Shown here one piece after another: positions 42,266 to 51,073 of a stretch of 64,000 bases of DNA. Source of the DNA: Occultella kanbiaonis (GTDB lineage: Bacteria > Actinomycetota > Actinomycetes > Actinomycetales > Beutenbergiaceae); assembly GCF_009708215.1 (NCBI RefSeq), contig NZ_CP046175.1:620001-684000 (forward strand), in the 5' to 3' direction. The position numbers were made by a program, and so were the translations under genes. The notes below the pieces were generated by a model. The model was not told the origin of the DNA and made no database searches. It saw only the letters and a list, made by a program, of their open reading frames with translations. Numbering within the stretch: position 1 is the first letter of the stretch; every line of letters starts with the position of its first letter.

Positions 42266-43351
42266 TGTACCCGGCCATCAGGTTGGTCACAGGCGGCTGG
42301 TCGGTGGGAGTCCGCCGAGTGCGCTGCGGCGTCGGACAGTGTTGTAGATCTCCAACCATGGTGCAAGGGCGGCTTCGCGGTCGGCGTTGCTGGCGAAGGG
42401 GGTGGCGGTAGGCCCACTCGCTGGCGAGGGTTCGGTTGAATCGCTCGACCTTGCCGTTCTGCCATGGGCAGTGGGGCTTGATGTAGATCTGTCGGATGCT
42501 CAGATCGGCACAGACTGTGCGCAGTGACCAGGGGTATTCCCAGGCGTTGTCGGTCATCAGCGCTTCGATCCGGGTGATGCCGCGGTCGGCGAAGTAGGCG
42601 GCTGCGCGGGCCAGGAAGTTAGCGCAGGTCGGGCCCTTCTCGTCCGGCAGGATCTGGCGAGTAGGCGAGCCGGGAGTGGTCATCGACGAGGCTGTGGACG
42701 TAGTCGTAGCCGATCGGGGTCTTGGCGGTGCGTGCCTGATGGTTCACGCGTGTCTGGCCTCGAGCACGCCAGCCGCCGCCGTCAGGGATCTTGCCGAGTT
42801 TCTTGACGTCCATGTGGACGAGCTCGCCAGGCTTGTCGCGTTCATAGCGCACCGCGGTGGACTTCGAGGAGCGGATCACCTCACCAGTCATCGGATCGCA
42901 CTCACGCAGGTACGGGACGTCGTGGCGACGCAGAATCCTTGACGATGTCCGGGCCGGCACCCCGGCCTTGGCACTGAGCACATCGGGTCCCTCACGATGC
43001 GCAGCGCGTGCAGCCAGGACCTCCTGCTCGACCTTCTCACTGGTCCTGGTGGGCATCGTGTGTGGCCGCGACGAGCGCGTGAGCAGGCCTTCCTCGCCAT
43101 CGGTGGCGTAACGGTCGATCCAGGTCCTCACACACTTGCGCGAGACACCCATCGCGGCAGCGATGTGGGCTTGTGGCCAGCCCGCTTGATGGCGTTGAAC
43201 AACCAGCCGACGACCATGGACAGTGAGTCGAGCACTATCGTGGGACACGAGAACCTCCGGGTTGGAGTGGGCCCTAGACAAGCCACATCCCACCCGGAGG
43301 TTCTCCTTCGTTCAACCAGACTCGCCGCTACCAACGTCCTGGCCGGGTACA
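42266..43351 (-). mobile_element. IS481-family insertion sequence with 6-bp target duplication
   Basis: A 1086-bp element. Its ends are inverted repeats beginning TGTACCCGGCCA (left, 42266) and ending TGGCCGGGTACA (right, 43351), with further matching bases (GTTGGT / ACCAAC) inward. ACTAGG flanks it on both sides (42260-42265 and 43352-43357), a perfect 6-bp duplication of the NCTAGN target type known for IS481. It encodes one transposase on the minus strand, broken by frameshifts, so the copy is probably immobile on its own. Confidence 0.92.
42287..43248 (-). pseudogene. IS481-family DDE transposase, frameshifted
   Basis: GTG start at 43248 with GGAGG upstream. The N-terminal HTH is intact (SARLTVHGRRLVVQRHQAGW, AHIAAAMGVSRKCVRTWIDR). 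The catalytic domain opens with GELVHMDVKKLGKIPDGGGW (first Asp) and YVHSLVDDHSRLAYS, then breaks near 42655-42660. The next frame resumes ILPDEKGPTCANFLARAAAY, IEALMTDNAWEY (second Asp) and PHCPWQNGKVERFNRTL (Glu). An extra C in the run at 42398-42402 forces a second shift to REAALAPWLEIYNTVRRRSA, ending at 42287. All three catalytic acids are recognisable across frames. Confidence 0.9.
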
Positions 43352-43519
43352 ACTAGGCGCTGTCGCTGGCGACGCGGCTGCGGCCCGATCTGATGCTGCG
43401 CTCGATGGACGAGATCCTTCGGTGGCGCCCGCCCACCAGGTGAGGCTCGGTCGGTCGAGTAGCTCGGCGTCGCGCGGCTCACCGGACTCAGACCGATTGC
43501 GACGTGCCACGATGTCACC

Positions 43520-44596
43520 ATGCCCGCCACGATGCGCGACGTCGCGAAGCTTGCCGGGGTGTCGGTGAAGACGGTCTCCAACGTCGTCAACGACACCTAC
43601 CCCTACATTCGCCCTGAGACGCGCGCACGGGTCGAGGCCGCGATGGAGGATCTCGACTACCGCCTCAACGTCACGGCCCGGAAACTGCGTACGAATCGAA
43701 CCAACCTCATCGGCCTCGCCCTGCCCGAACTGCGCCTGCCGTACTTCGCCGAACTCGCCGACGAGGTGATCCGCAAGGCCGCGGACGTCGGGCTCAAGGT
43801 GATCGTCGAGCAGGTCGAGGCCTCCGAGCACGTGGCGGTCGAGAGCCTGGTCGGGTCGCACACCCACCTGGTGGACGGCGCGATCGTGGCACCCGTGGGA
43901 CACGGCGACGTCCTCTCGAGGTCCGCTCCGCCCGGCTTCCCCGTCGTGGTCCTCGGCGACCACCGCATCAGCGACGAGGTGGACCAGGTGTTCCTCGCCA
44001 ACGCGCGTGGCGCTGAGCTCGTCGTCGAGCACCTCATCTCGCGGGGTGCTCGCCGGATCGTGGCTCTCGGTGCCGATCCGGGCGTGGCCGTCGGGACCGC
44101 GGGCGAACGCACCCGGGGGTATCTGAACACCATGGAGCGCCACGGGATCCTGCCGGACGACCGGCTCATCCGCTCCACCGACGGCTGGAGCAAGGCGGCC
44201 GGCGCCGCCGTGATCCGAGACCTTGCCGCCGAGGGGGTCGAGTTCGACGCCGTGTTCGGCTTCAATGACACGCTCGCCCTCGGTGCGCTGGCCGAGCTGC
44301 TCCGTGGTGGCACCCGGGTGCCCGAGGACGTGCAGGTGATGGGCTTCGACGACATCGATGACGCGCAGTACAGCGTGCCCGCGCTCAGCACGGTGGCGGT
44401 GGACCGTGCCCAGCTGGCCGAGCTGGCCGTCGGCATCCTGGTGCGCAGGTTACGAGCGGAAGCCGACGGCGCACCCCGCCGCGACGCCGCGGCGCCCGCC
44501 GGGGAGAAGGTGCGGTCGGGCGACGCCGCGGGAGCAGCCGTACGTGATGCCATCGAGGTGCCCCCACGGCTGGTCCTGCGCGGCTCCACTCGGTGA
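43520..44596 (+). CDS. LacI-family transcriptional repressor
   Basis: A 358-residue repressor. The HTH MRDVAKLAGVSVKTVSNVVN and hinge IRPETRARVEAAMEDLDYRL are typical, and the effector domain follows (LIGLALPELRLPYFAELADE; VFLANARGAELVVEHLISRG; AVFGFNDTLALGALAELLRG; VQVMGFDDIDDAQYSVPALS). The start may be the ATG at 43520 or that at 43532. It is transcribed toward the ABC operon; two related palindromes lie in the 383-bp gap before it, so it should repress that operon until a sugar binds. Confidence 0.93.
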   Translation: MPATMRDVAKLAGVSVKTVSNVVNDTYPYIRPETRARVEAAMEDLDYRLNVTARKLRTNRTNLIGLALPELRLPYFAELADEVIRKAADVGLKVIVEQVEASEHVAVESLVGSHTHLVDGAIVAPVGHGDVLSRSAPPGFPVVVLGDHRISDEVDQVFLANARGAELVVEHLISRGARRIVALGADPGVAVGTAGERTRGYLNTMERHGILPDDRLIRSTDGWSKAAGAAVIRDLAAEGVEFDAVFGFNDTLALGALAELLRGGTRVPEDVQVMGFDDIDDAQYSVPALSTVAVDRAQLAELAVGILVRRLRAEADGAPRRDAAAPAGEKVRSGDAAGAAVRDAIEVPPRLVLRGSTR

Positions 44597-44685
44597 CGGA
44601 CGCGCCCCGGCTCGCAGCAACGGGGCGCAACCCGGGGCGCGGGCCTGGCCCGGTGCCTCGCGGGTGTCTGACCGCAGATCCGGGA

Positions 44686-44740
44686 TTGACCTGGACCGCA
44701 ATCTGCGCATACGCTCGTAGTACAACGGTGTACTACGAGC
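44686..44740 (+). promoter_or_regulatory. Promoter and primary LacI operator O1
   Basis: TTGACC at 44686-44691 and TACGCT at 44710-44715 (18-bp spacer) form a promoter. Overlapping and following the -10, arms GCTCGTAGTAC and GTACTACGAGC (44713-44723, 44730-44740) pair perfectly around AACGGT, an 11+6+11 palindrome. Confidence 0.82.
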
Positions 44741-44762
44741 CTGACGAAGGGTGGCGAACGCG

Positions 44763-44900
44763 ATGATGCGTCCAGACGTGGTGGTGATCCTCGCCGACGG
44801 CCACCCCGGCTCCGCGGTGGCGCCGGCCGCCGCGAACGACTCTTGGTCGGCTTGCGTCGAAGCGATCCCAAGGGACTGGATCCTGGCTCCCGCTCGCTGA
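44763..44900 (+). pseudogene. Sulfatase N-terminal fragment (45 codons)
   Basis: After GAAGG and the ATG at 44763 the frame reads MMRPDVVVILADGHPGSAVA and then AANDSWSACVEAIPRDWILA, stopping at 44900. The opening R-P-D/N-V-V-x-I-L-A-D is the strand-1 signature of alkaline-phosphatase-like sulfatases, whose next Asp binds the metal; here the second Asp of the usual ADD is Gly. The remaining ~450 residues of a sulfatase are missing. It lies between two LacI operators, so a former sulfatase gene at the head of this operon was probably deleted. Confidence 0.55.
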
Positions 44901-44934
44901 TCGGCGACCGGCTCCGAACCTGTAGAGCCACGCA

Positions 44935-44954
44935 GTAATACACCGATGTACTAC
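44935..44954. promoter_or_regulatory. Secondary LacI operator O2
   Basis: GTAATACACCGATGTACTAC differs from the core of O1 (GTAGTACAACGGTGTACTAC) at 3 of 20 positions. It lies 26 bp before the binding-protein start and about 218 bp from O1, a distance suited to looping by a LacI tetramer. Confidence 0.78.
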
Positions 44955-44979
44955 CGCACAATTCCCAGAGGAGAGTCAG

Positions 44980-46266
44980 ATGATGCCCACCACCCCACAA
45001 CTCCGCCGCCCGGGAGTGCTCATCGCCGCGGGCGCCGCCGTCGCACTGACGCTCGCAGCCTGCTCCGGCGGCGCCGATCCCGGCGGTGACGGTGGCACCA
45101 CCACCGTCACCATCTGGCACGGCTTCACCGAGGCCGATGGTGACGTGGTCGCCCAGCTCGCGGAGGACTTCAACGCAGCACAGGACGACTACGAGGTCAC
45201 CATCGAGGTCATTCCGTGGAACGTCATCACGGACAAGTTGCTCCCCGCCATCTCTGCCGGGAACGGCCCGGACCTCGTGGTCCAACCGGCTGACGCGGGG
45301 GAGGGCTACGTGAACCAGGGCGTCTTCGTCCCGATGGACGATTTCTACGCGGATCCCGAGAACGAGACCGACACCTACTACCCGCACGTGGTCGACTACG
45401 CCACCTTCGACGGCACCCACTACGCGGTCCCGATGGCCTACGGCCCGTTCTCCGTCTGGTACAACACCGAGATGTTCGCGGCGGCGGGCATCACCGAGGA
45501 GAACTTCCCCACCACGTGGGAGGAGTGGATCGCCCTCGCCGAGCAACTCACGGTGGATTCCAACGGTGACGGCACGCCGGAGATCTACGGCCTGGCCCTG
45601 GCGGACGCGGACGGCAGTTTCCTGCCGAGTTTCATCCAGGCCGGTGGCGGCTCGGTCTACACCGACGGCGAGGTCACCCTGGACAGCCCGCAGAACGTCG
45701 AGACCCTGCAGTGGTGGCAGGACGCCTATGAGGGCGGCTGGGGCCCGACCAACGTCACCCTGCCCGAGGCCGTCGATCTGTTCAAGGCCGGCAAGGCGGC
45801 CATGACCGTGATCGGCCCGTGGATCATCACCGGCGCCGAGAGCGTCGGGCTGGACATCGACGTCTTCGAGATGCCGGCCGGTCCGGACGGCATCGTGACG
45901 CAGGCGGCTGCCAACTACTGGTGGCTGACATCCCAGGCCGATGACGGCGCCACCGCTGGGGCAGAGGCCTTCCTGCGGTACTACAACTCCCACGACGCAC
46001 AGGTGCTCTGGGCGGAGCAGTCCTTCTACCCGCCCAACCGGACCGACATCGCCGCGGACGCGATCGCCGATACACCGTTCGTCGGCACGATGATCGCGCA
46101 CACCGAGAACGCCTACATCCGGCTGTACGGCATTCCCGGTGGACTCACCGACGTCAATGCCGAACTCTCGGCGCTGAACACCACCGTCAGCCAGGGCGGC
46201 GACGTCGCTGTCGCCACCACCGAGACGTCGGCAGCGATCACGGAGATCCTCTCCAGGTTCGAGTAG
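44980..46266 (+). CDS. Extracellular sugar-binding lipoprotein of an ABC importer
   Basis: 428 residues. The signal peptide ends in a lipobox (AAGAAVALTLAACSGG). The mature part is a cluster-1 sugar-binding fold: VTIWHGFTEADGDVVAQLAE, PWNVITDKLLPAISAGNGPD, YAVPMAYGPFSVWYNTEMFA, FPTTWEEWIALAEQLTVDS, FKAGKAAMTVIGPWIITGA. The ATG pair at 44980/44983 follows AGAGGAGAG. Aromatic residues at the cleft suit a mono- or disaccharide. It opens an operon with two permeases, a GH1-like enzyme and sugar-acid enzymes, under LacI control. Confidence 0.94.
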   Translation: MMPTTPQLRRPGVLIAAGAAVALTLAACSGGADPGGDGGTTTVTIWHGFTEADGDVVAQLAEDFNAAQDDYEVTIEVIPWNVITDKLLPAISAGNGPDLVVQPADAGEGYVNQGVFVPMDDFYADPENETDTYYPHVVDYATFDGTHYAVPMAYGPFSVWYNTEMFAAAGITEENFPTTWEEWIALAEQLTVDSNGDGTPEIYGLALADADGSFLPSFIQAGGGSVYTDGEVTLDSPQNVETLQWWQDAYEGGWGPTNVTLPEAVDLFKAGKAAMTVIGPWIITGAESVGLDIDVFEMPAGPDGIVTQAAANYWWLTSQADDGATAGAEAFLRYYNSHDAQVLWAEQSFYPPNRTDIAADAIADTPFVGTMIAHTENAYIRLYGIPGGLTDVNAELSALNTTVSQGGDVAVATTETSAAITEILSRFE

Positions 46267-46282
46267 CCCCGGTCCACCCCTG

Positions 46283-46317
46283 GTGCCGGGCCGCCGCGTG
46301 TGTGGCCGGCCCGGCAC
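46283..46317 (+). terminator. Intercistronic hairpin after the binding-protein gene
   Basis: Arms GTGCCGGGCCG (46283-46293) and CGGCCCGGCAC (46307-46317) pair perfectly, 11 bp with a 13-nt loop and no T run. Its place between the binding-protein and permease genes suits partial termination or mRNA protection, which would give more binding protein than permease. Confidence 0.65.
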
Positions 46318-46340
46318 TCGGAGCCACCCTTGGAGACCTC

Positions 46341-47309
46341 ATGACCAGCACTGCTGCCGGCCCTACCTACCGAGCGCCCAGACGCCTCGGTGGCGGCGGG
46401 CCGCGCCAGGACAACTCGCGCCAGATCGCCACCCGTGAGCGTGGCCGGACGCTGCGCGCGACGGTGTTCCTCGCCCCGGCGCTCGCGGTGATCATCGCGT
46501 TCGTCTTCGTCCCGGCGGTCCTCGCTCTTCGACTGTCCTTCACCGATGCCAGCGGGTTCGGTGAGGCGTCGTGGATCGGACTGGAGAACTACGTCACCGT
46601 GTTCTCCGATCCGGCCACCGTGCGGGCGATCGTGAACACGATCCTCTACGCGGCGATGTATGGCCCGCTGGTGATCGCCGTGGGGCTTTGCGCCGCCCTG
46701 CTGCTGAACCGGAAGGACGTGCCACTGCGAGGCTTCTTCCGCACCATCATCTTCCTGCCGTTCATCATCTCGATGGCGGTCGCATCCCTGGCCTGGGCGT
46801 TCCTGCTCGACCCCAACCTCGGCCTGATCCCTTACTGGCTCGGTGGTCTCGGGATCCGGATGGGTGACGTCTTCGCGTCGACGACGTGGGCGTTGCCCGC
46901 CGTGACCGCGGTGGCCATCTGGAAGAGTTTCGGGTACTTCATGGTGATCTTCCTGGCCGGTCTGCAGGGGATCCCGCGCTACCTCTACGAGGCGGCGATC
47001 CTGGACGGCGCGGGTGCCTGGCGCCAGTTCCGCGCCGTCACGCTGCCGGGCCTGCGGAGCACGATGACGTTCGTGATCGTGTTCGCGATCATCGGTGCCT
47101 TCCAGGCGTTCGACCAGATCTACATCATGACCCAGGGCGGGCCGGACCGGGCAACGGAGACGATCGTCTACCGCATCTACACCGACGGGTTCCGAGACTT
47201 CCGGATGGGCTTCGCATCGGCGCTCTCCTACGTCCTACTCGCGATCACCCTGCTGCTCGGCCTGATCCAACTGCGGGTCGGCACCAAGCGTGAGAGGGAC
47301 CTGGAGTGA
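46341..47309 (+). CDS. Sugar ABC transporter permease, MalF/UgpA type
   Basis: 322 residues with six membrane spans. VFLAPALAVIIAFVFVPAVL opens the channel part, TDASGFGEASWIGLENYVTV is the typical first outer loop, and YEAAILDGAGAWRQFRAVTL is the ATPase-docking EAA loop. GGAGA precedes the ATG at 46341. The next permease begins in a GTGA overlap. As in the operon at 25.7 kb, no ATPase gene is present. Confidence 0.94.
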   Translation: MTSTAAGPTYRAPRRLGGGGPRQDNSRQIATRERGRTLRATVFLAPALAVIIAFVFVPAVLALRLSFTDASGFGEASWIGLENYVTVFSDPATVRAIVNTILYAAMYGPLVIAVGLCAALLLNRKDVPLRGFFRTIIFLPFIISMAVASLAWAFLLDPNLGLIPYWLGGLGIRMGDVFASTTWALPAVTAVAIWKSFGYFMVIFLAGLQGIPRYLYEAAILDGAGAWRQFRAVTLPGLRSTMTFVIVFAIIGAFQAFDQIYIMTQGGPDRATETIVYRIYTDGFRDFRMGFASALSYVLLAITLLLGLIQLRVGTKRERDLE

Positions 47310-48223
47310 GCGCCATGACAACCACGACGGCGTCATCGGCTCAGGCGACCACCCTCGCCTCACGGACGCCTCGCCGAGGCGGCAGCGGCGCGCAAGCGAC
47401 TCGCGTGTTACGCCAGTCCGGGGTGGTCGCCGGACTCCTCGTGTTCGCCGCACTCACGTCCCTGCCGGTGTTGGTGGTGGTGCTCGGAGCGTTCTCCCCG
47501 GAGTCGGACGTGCTCTCCTGGCCGCCGAACTTCATCCCCTCGCGCTTCACCCTGGAGAACTTCGAAGGCCTGACCGCCCGGGTCCCCGTCCTCCTGCAGT
47601 CCTCGAACTCGCTCGTGTTCGCCGGTGTGGTGACCGCGTCGGCCCTGGTGTTGAACTCCCTGGCCGCCTATGCCCTGGCACGGATCGAGTTCCGCGGCAG
47701 GATCGCCATCTTCACGGTGCTCATCGCGATCATGATGGTTCCGTTCCAGGCACTGCTGGTGCCCATCTACCAGATGGTCTCGGCGCTCGGTTGGGTGAAC
47801 ACACTGGCCGGTCTGGTGATCCCGCGGGCGGCCGACGTCGCTGGGATCTTCCTGCTCCGGCAGTTCTTCATCACGCTTCCGCGGGACCTGGACTCCGCCG
47901 CCAGGATCGACGGTGCCGGCGAGCTGCGGGTCTTCTGGTCGATCGTCCTGCCGAACGCCAAACCCGCGCTGCTGACGATGGCGTTGTTCCACTTCGTCGG
48001 GAACTGGAACGACCTGCTCTGGCCGCTGATCATGACCAGCGACTCCAGCGTGCGCCCGCTCACCGCCGGCCTGGCGCTGCTCACCGGATCTGCCACCGGG
48101 GTGGCCCCGTACGGGGTGATGATGGCCGGCTCGCTGGTCGCCATCGCGCCGCTCGTCGTGCTCTATCTCATCGTCCAGCGGCGCTTCATCGAAGGGGTCG
48201 CGATGACCGGGATGAAGGGCTGA
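47306..48223 (+). CDS. Sugar ABC transporter permease, MalG/UgpE type
   Basis: 305 residues with six spans: VVAGLLVFAALTSLPVLVVV, SNSLVFAGVVTASALVLNSL, AAYALARIEFRGR, and the EAA-loop variant DSAARIDGAGELRVFWSIVL. The C-terminus QRRFIEGVAMTGMKG is the family ending. The GTG at 47306 overlaps the previous stop; an ATG at 47315 with GGAG upstream is equally possible. It pairs with the preceding permease. Confidence 0.94.
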   Translation: MSAMTTTTASSAQATTLASRTPRRGGSGAQATRVLRQSGVVAGLLVFAALTSLPVLVVVLGAFSPESDVLSWPPNFIPSRFTLENFEGLTARVPVLLQSSNSLVFAGVVTASALVLNSLAAYALARIEFRGRIAIFTVLIAIMMVPFQALLVPIYQMVSALGWVNTLAGLVIPRAADVAGIFLLRQFFITLPRDLDSAARIDGAGELRVFWSIVLPNAKPALLTMALFHFVGNWNDLLWPLIMTSDSSVRPLTAGLALLTGSATGVAPYGVMMAGSLVAIAPLVVLYLIVQRRFIEGVAMTGMKG

Positions 48224-48302
48224 ACCAGCTGCACCCGGGTGGGCTCCGCCGTCCGCCCGGCAACCGTCACCACAACTATCGAAACGACGTGAGGATCCAC
48301 CG

Positions 48303-49556
48303 ATGACCTGGTTCCAGGACGGCCGGCTGCATTTCGGAGTCGGCGTCGAAGATACCTTCGTGCCGCAGACCCGTGAGGGTGAGCGAGCGCTCGACGAGTA
48401 CGAACTCACCGAGCACTACGAGAACTGGCACGCCGACCTCGGCCTCGCCGCCGAGGTCGGCGCCGAGTTCATGCGCTGGGGCATCCCCTGGTACCGGATC
48501 AACCCCGCGCCCGGCCGATGGGACTGGGCGTGGCTGGACGCAGTGATGGCACGGTTCGCCGAACTGGGGATCCGGCCGATCGTGGATCTGCTGCACTACG
48601 GCACCCCCCAGTGGCTGGACGGGGAGTTCGCCAACCCCGACTACCCGCAGCACGTCGCCGAATACGCGGTCGCCGTCGCCGAACGCTACGCCGACACGGT
48701 CACCGACTACACCCCCGTGAACGAGCCGATGATCCATGCCCGGTTCAGCGGCGAACTCGGCTACTGGCCCCCGTACCTGAGCGGTCAGGACGGGCTCACC
48801 CGGATGATCGCCGCGCTCGCGGACGGGTTCGTGCGAACCCAGCACGGCATCGCCGAGGTGCTCGGCGACCGAGCCACCTTCGTTCACGTCGACGCGACCA
48901 CCCGGGTCGTCGGCGCCGTGGATGGCGAGCACGCGGACAAGGTGCGCCTGCTCAGGAACCAGGCATTCGCCGTCGAGGACCTCGTCACCGGGAGGGTGCG
49001 CGAGGGGCATCCGCTGCTTGAGCACCTGCTCCGGCACGGGCTGCCGGAGAGCCTGCTGGACAGGCTCGCCGCGGCACCGGCCGCCCCGGACGTCATGGGC
49101 GTCAACTACTACCCCAGGCACTCGACCACGCTGGTCGAGGACGGGCCGTGGCCCGCGGGTGGCTTCGTGGAACCGCCACCCACCCGGGACGACGGCGTCA
49201 CGGGCCTCGAGGAGCTGATCCGCACCTACGCGCAGCGGTACGGCGCCCCGGTGGCGCTCACCGAGACCTGCGTCACGGCCTCCGTCGCTGCGCGCGTGGC
49301 CTGGCTGGAGGAGTCGGTGGCGCTCGCGCACCGTCTCCGTGCGGACGGCGTCCCACTCGTGGGCTACACCTGGTGGCCCCTGTTCGACATGTACGAGTGG
49401 ACCTACCGCCACGCCGACACCCCGCGTTCGGAATCGCTGCTCACCATGGGGCTCTGGGATCTGGAGGAGTCACCATCGGGCCTGCTCCGGCGACGCAATG
49501 GTGTCGCGGACGCCTTCCAGCGCCTCGCCACCGCCGATCGCGCGCGCGTGCACTGA
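48303..49556 (+). CDS. Family-1-like glycoside hydrolase (beta-glycosidase)
   Basis: A 417-residue TIM-barrel glycosidase of clan A. FMRWGIPWYRINPAPGRWDW and IRPIVDLLHYGTPQWLDGEF mark the early strands. The acid/base Glu is in DYTPVNEPMIHA (about residue 141), and ALTETCVTASVAA (about 320) gives the nucleophile Glu. MGVNYYPRHSTTL and YTWWPLFDMYEWTYR fit GH1, though the protein is shorter than most (440-480). There is no signal peptide, so it acts in the cytoplasm on imported disaccharides. It is the fourth gene of the LacI operon. Confidence 0.82.
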   Translation: MTWFQDGRLHFGVGVEDTFVPQTREGERALDEYELTEHYENWHADLGLAAEVGAEFMRWGIPWYRINPAPGRWDWAWLDAVMARFAELGIRPIVDLLHYGTPQWLDGEFANPDYPQHVAEYAVAVAERYADTVTDYTPVNEPMIHARFSGELGYWPPYLSGQDGLTRMIAALADGFVRTQHGIAEVLGDRATFVHVDATTRVVGAVDGEHADKVRLLRNQAFAVEDLVTGRVREGHPLLEHLLRHGLPESLLDRLAAAPAAPDVMGVNYYPRHSTTLVEDGPWPAGGFVEPPPTRDDGVTGLEELIRTYAQRYGAPVALTETCVTASVAARVAWLEESVALAHRLRADGVPLVGYTWWPLFDMYEWTYRHADTPRSESLLTMGLWDLEESPSGLLRRRNGVADAFQRLATADRARVH

Positions 49557-49618
49557 GTCGTGGATGGGTGGAGTGCGCGCATGGTCCGCGACGGTGCCCC
49601 GGACCGTAGGCTGGCGGC

Positions 49619-51073
49619 ATGACGACCAAGGACGAACTGGACGCAGCGGTCCAGCAGGCACAGGTGGCATTCCTCGCGGCACGCGGGGCCGAACCGGACA
49701 TCCGGGCCGGCTGGTTGGAGGCCATCGCCGACGGCCTGGACGCCGCCGCCGGTGAGCTCGTTCCGCTGGCCCAGTCGGAGACTCATCTGGCCGAAGGTCG
49801 GCTGCAGGGGGAGCTGAGGCGGACCACGTTCCAGCTGCGCCTGTTCGCCGAGGAGGTCCGTAGCGGAGATCTGCTCGACGCGACGATCGACCACGCCGAC
49901 GAGTCCTGGGGCATGGGACCTCGGCCGGACCTGCGCCGGATGAATGTCCCGCTCGGCGTCGTCGGCGTCTTCGGTGCGTCCAACTTCCCGTTCGCGTTCT
50001 CCGTCATGGGTGGCGACAGTGCCTCCGCGCTGGCAGCCGGCTGCGCCGTGGTCCACAAGATCCACGAGGCCCACCTGCAGCTCGGGCTCCGCACGGCGCA
50101 GGTCGTCGTCGATGCGCTCGCGCAGGCAGGTGCACCCGAGGGCCTGTTCGGCGCCGTCACCGGCCGGGACGCGGGCGAGGCACTCGTCGACCACCCGCTC
50201 ACCACGGCGGTGGGCTTCACCGGATCCACCCGGGTGGGCCGCATCCTCGCCGACCGCGCCGCCGCCCGCCCCGAACCGATCCCCTTCTACGGCGAACTCG
50301 GCAGCATCAACCCCGTGGTCGTCACCCAGCAGGCCTGGGCCGCCCGACGCGACGAGATCCTCACCGCCTACGTCGGCTCCTACACCCTGGGCATGGGCCA
50401 GTTCTGCACGAAGCCCGGGCTGCTGTTCGTCCCTCAGCTCGACGAGAACAGCACCCAGGTGCTCCGCGAGACGGTGGCCGGCAGCGACCCGTCGCCCATG
50501 CTCACCGCCGGCTTGGCCGAGGGATTCCTCCACGCCCGCTCGGCCATGGCCCAGCGCGGCCTGACCGAGATCGTCCCCGGCGGGCAGGGCGACGCACCCG
50601 CACCCGCCCTCTTTGCCACCACCGTCGAGGCTGCCGTGCAGGATCCGGAGATCGTGCGCGAGGAGATGTTCGGCCCGGCCAGCATCGTCGTCTCCTACCG
50701 GGACGAGGCCGAGCTCACGCGTGGTGTCGAACTCCTGGAGGGCCAGCTGACCACCACGGTCCATGCCGAGCCCGGCGAGCAGTTGGATGACTTGGTGAAC
50801 GTCCTGGCCGCACGCTCGGGTCGCGTGATCTGGAACTCCTGGCCCACCGGCGTCACCGTCAGTTACGCCCAGCAGCACGGCGGCCCCTACCCGGCCACCA
50901 CGGTGCCCGGCACCACCTCGGTGGGCACCGCGGCCGCGCGCCGGTTCATGCGCCCGGTGTCCTACCAGGGCTTCCCCGAGGCTTCGCTGCCCCCGGCTCT
51001 GCGCGACGTCAATCCCTTGGCGATCTCCCGTCGCGTCGACGGCGAATGGCAGCTCGGAGGAGGCGCGAAATGA
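49619..51073 (+). CDS. Aldehyde dehydrogenase, 2-ketoglutarate semialdehyde type
   Basis: 484 residues of the aldehyde dehydrogenase superfamily. NVPLGVVGVFGASNFPFAFS is the cofactor strand, GFTGSTRVGRIL the Gly motif, FYGELGSINPVVV holds the general-base Glu and YTLGMGQFCTKPGLLF the catalytic Cys. FGASNFPFAFSVMGGDSASA and the short C-terminal half match the 2,5-dioxopentanoate (KGSADH) branch, which oxidises ketoglutarate semialdehyde to 2-oxoglutarate with NAD(P)+. The next gene overlaps as ATGA and encodes the enzyme expected one step earlier. Confidence 0.85.
   Translation: MTTKDELDAAVQQAQVAFLAARGAEPDIRAGWLEAIADGLDAAAGELVPLAQSETHLAEGRLQGELRRTTFQLRLFAEEVRSGDLLDATIDHADESWGMGPRPDLRRMNVPLGVVGVFGASNFPFAFSVMGGDSASALAAGCAVVHKIHEAHLQLGLRTAQVVVDALAQAGAPEGLFGAVTGRDAGEALVDHPLTTAVGFTGSTRVGRILADRAAARPEPIPFYGELGSINPVVVTQQAWAARRDEILTAYVGSYTLGMGQFCTKPGLLFVPQLDENSTQVLRETVAGSDPSPMLTAGLAEGFLHARSAMAQRGLTEIVPGGQGDAPAPALFATTVEAAVQDPEIVREEMFGPASIVVSYRDEAELTRGVELLEGQLTTTVHAEPGEQLDDLVNVLAARSGRVIWNSWPTGVTVSYAQQHGGPYPATTVPGTTSVGTAAARRFMRPVSYQGFPEASLPPALRDVNPLAISRRVDGEWQLGGGAK

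Noticed and set aside
43657-46317. 886-codon minus-strand frame opposite lacI and the binding-protein gene
   Set aside because: High-GC DNA keeps the opposite strand open. Low-complexity product, and both plus-strand genes are unmistakable.
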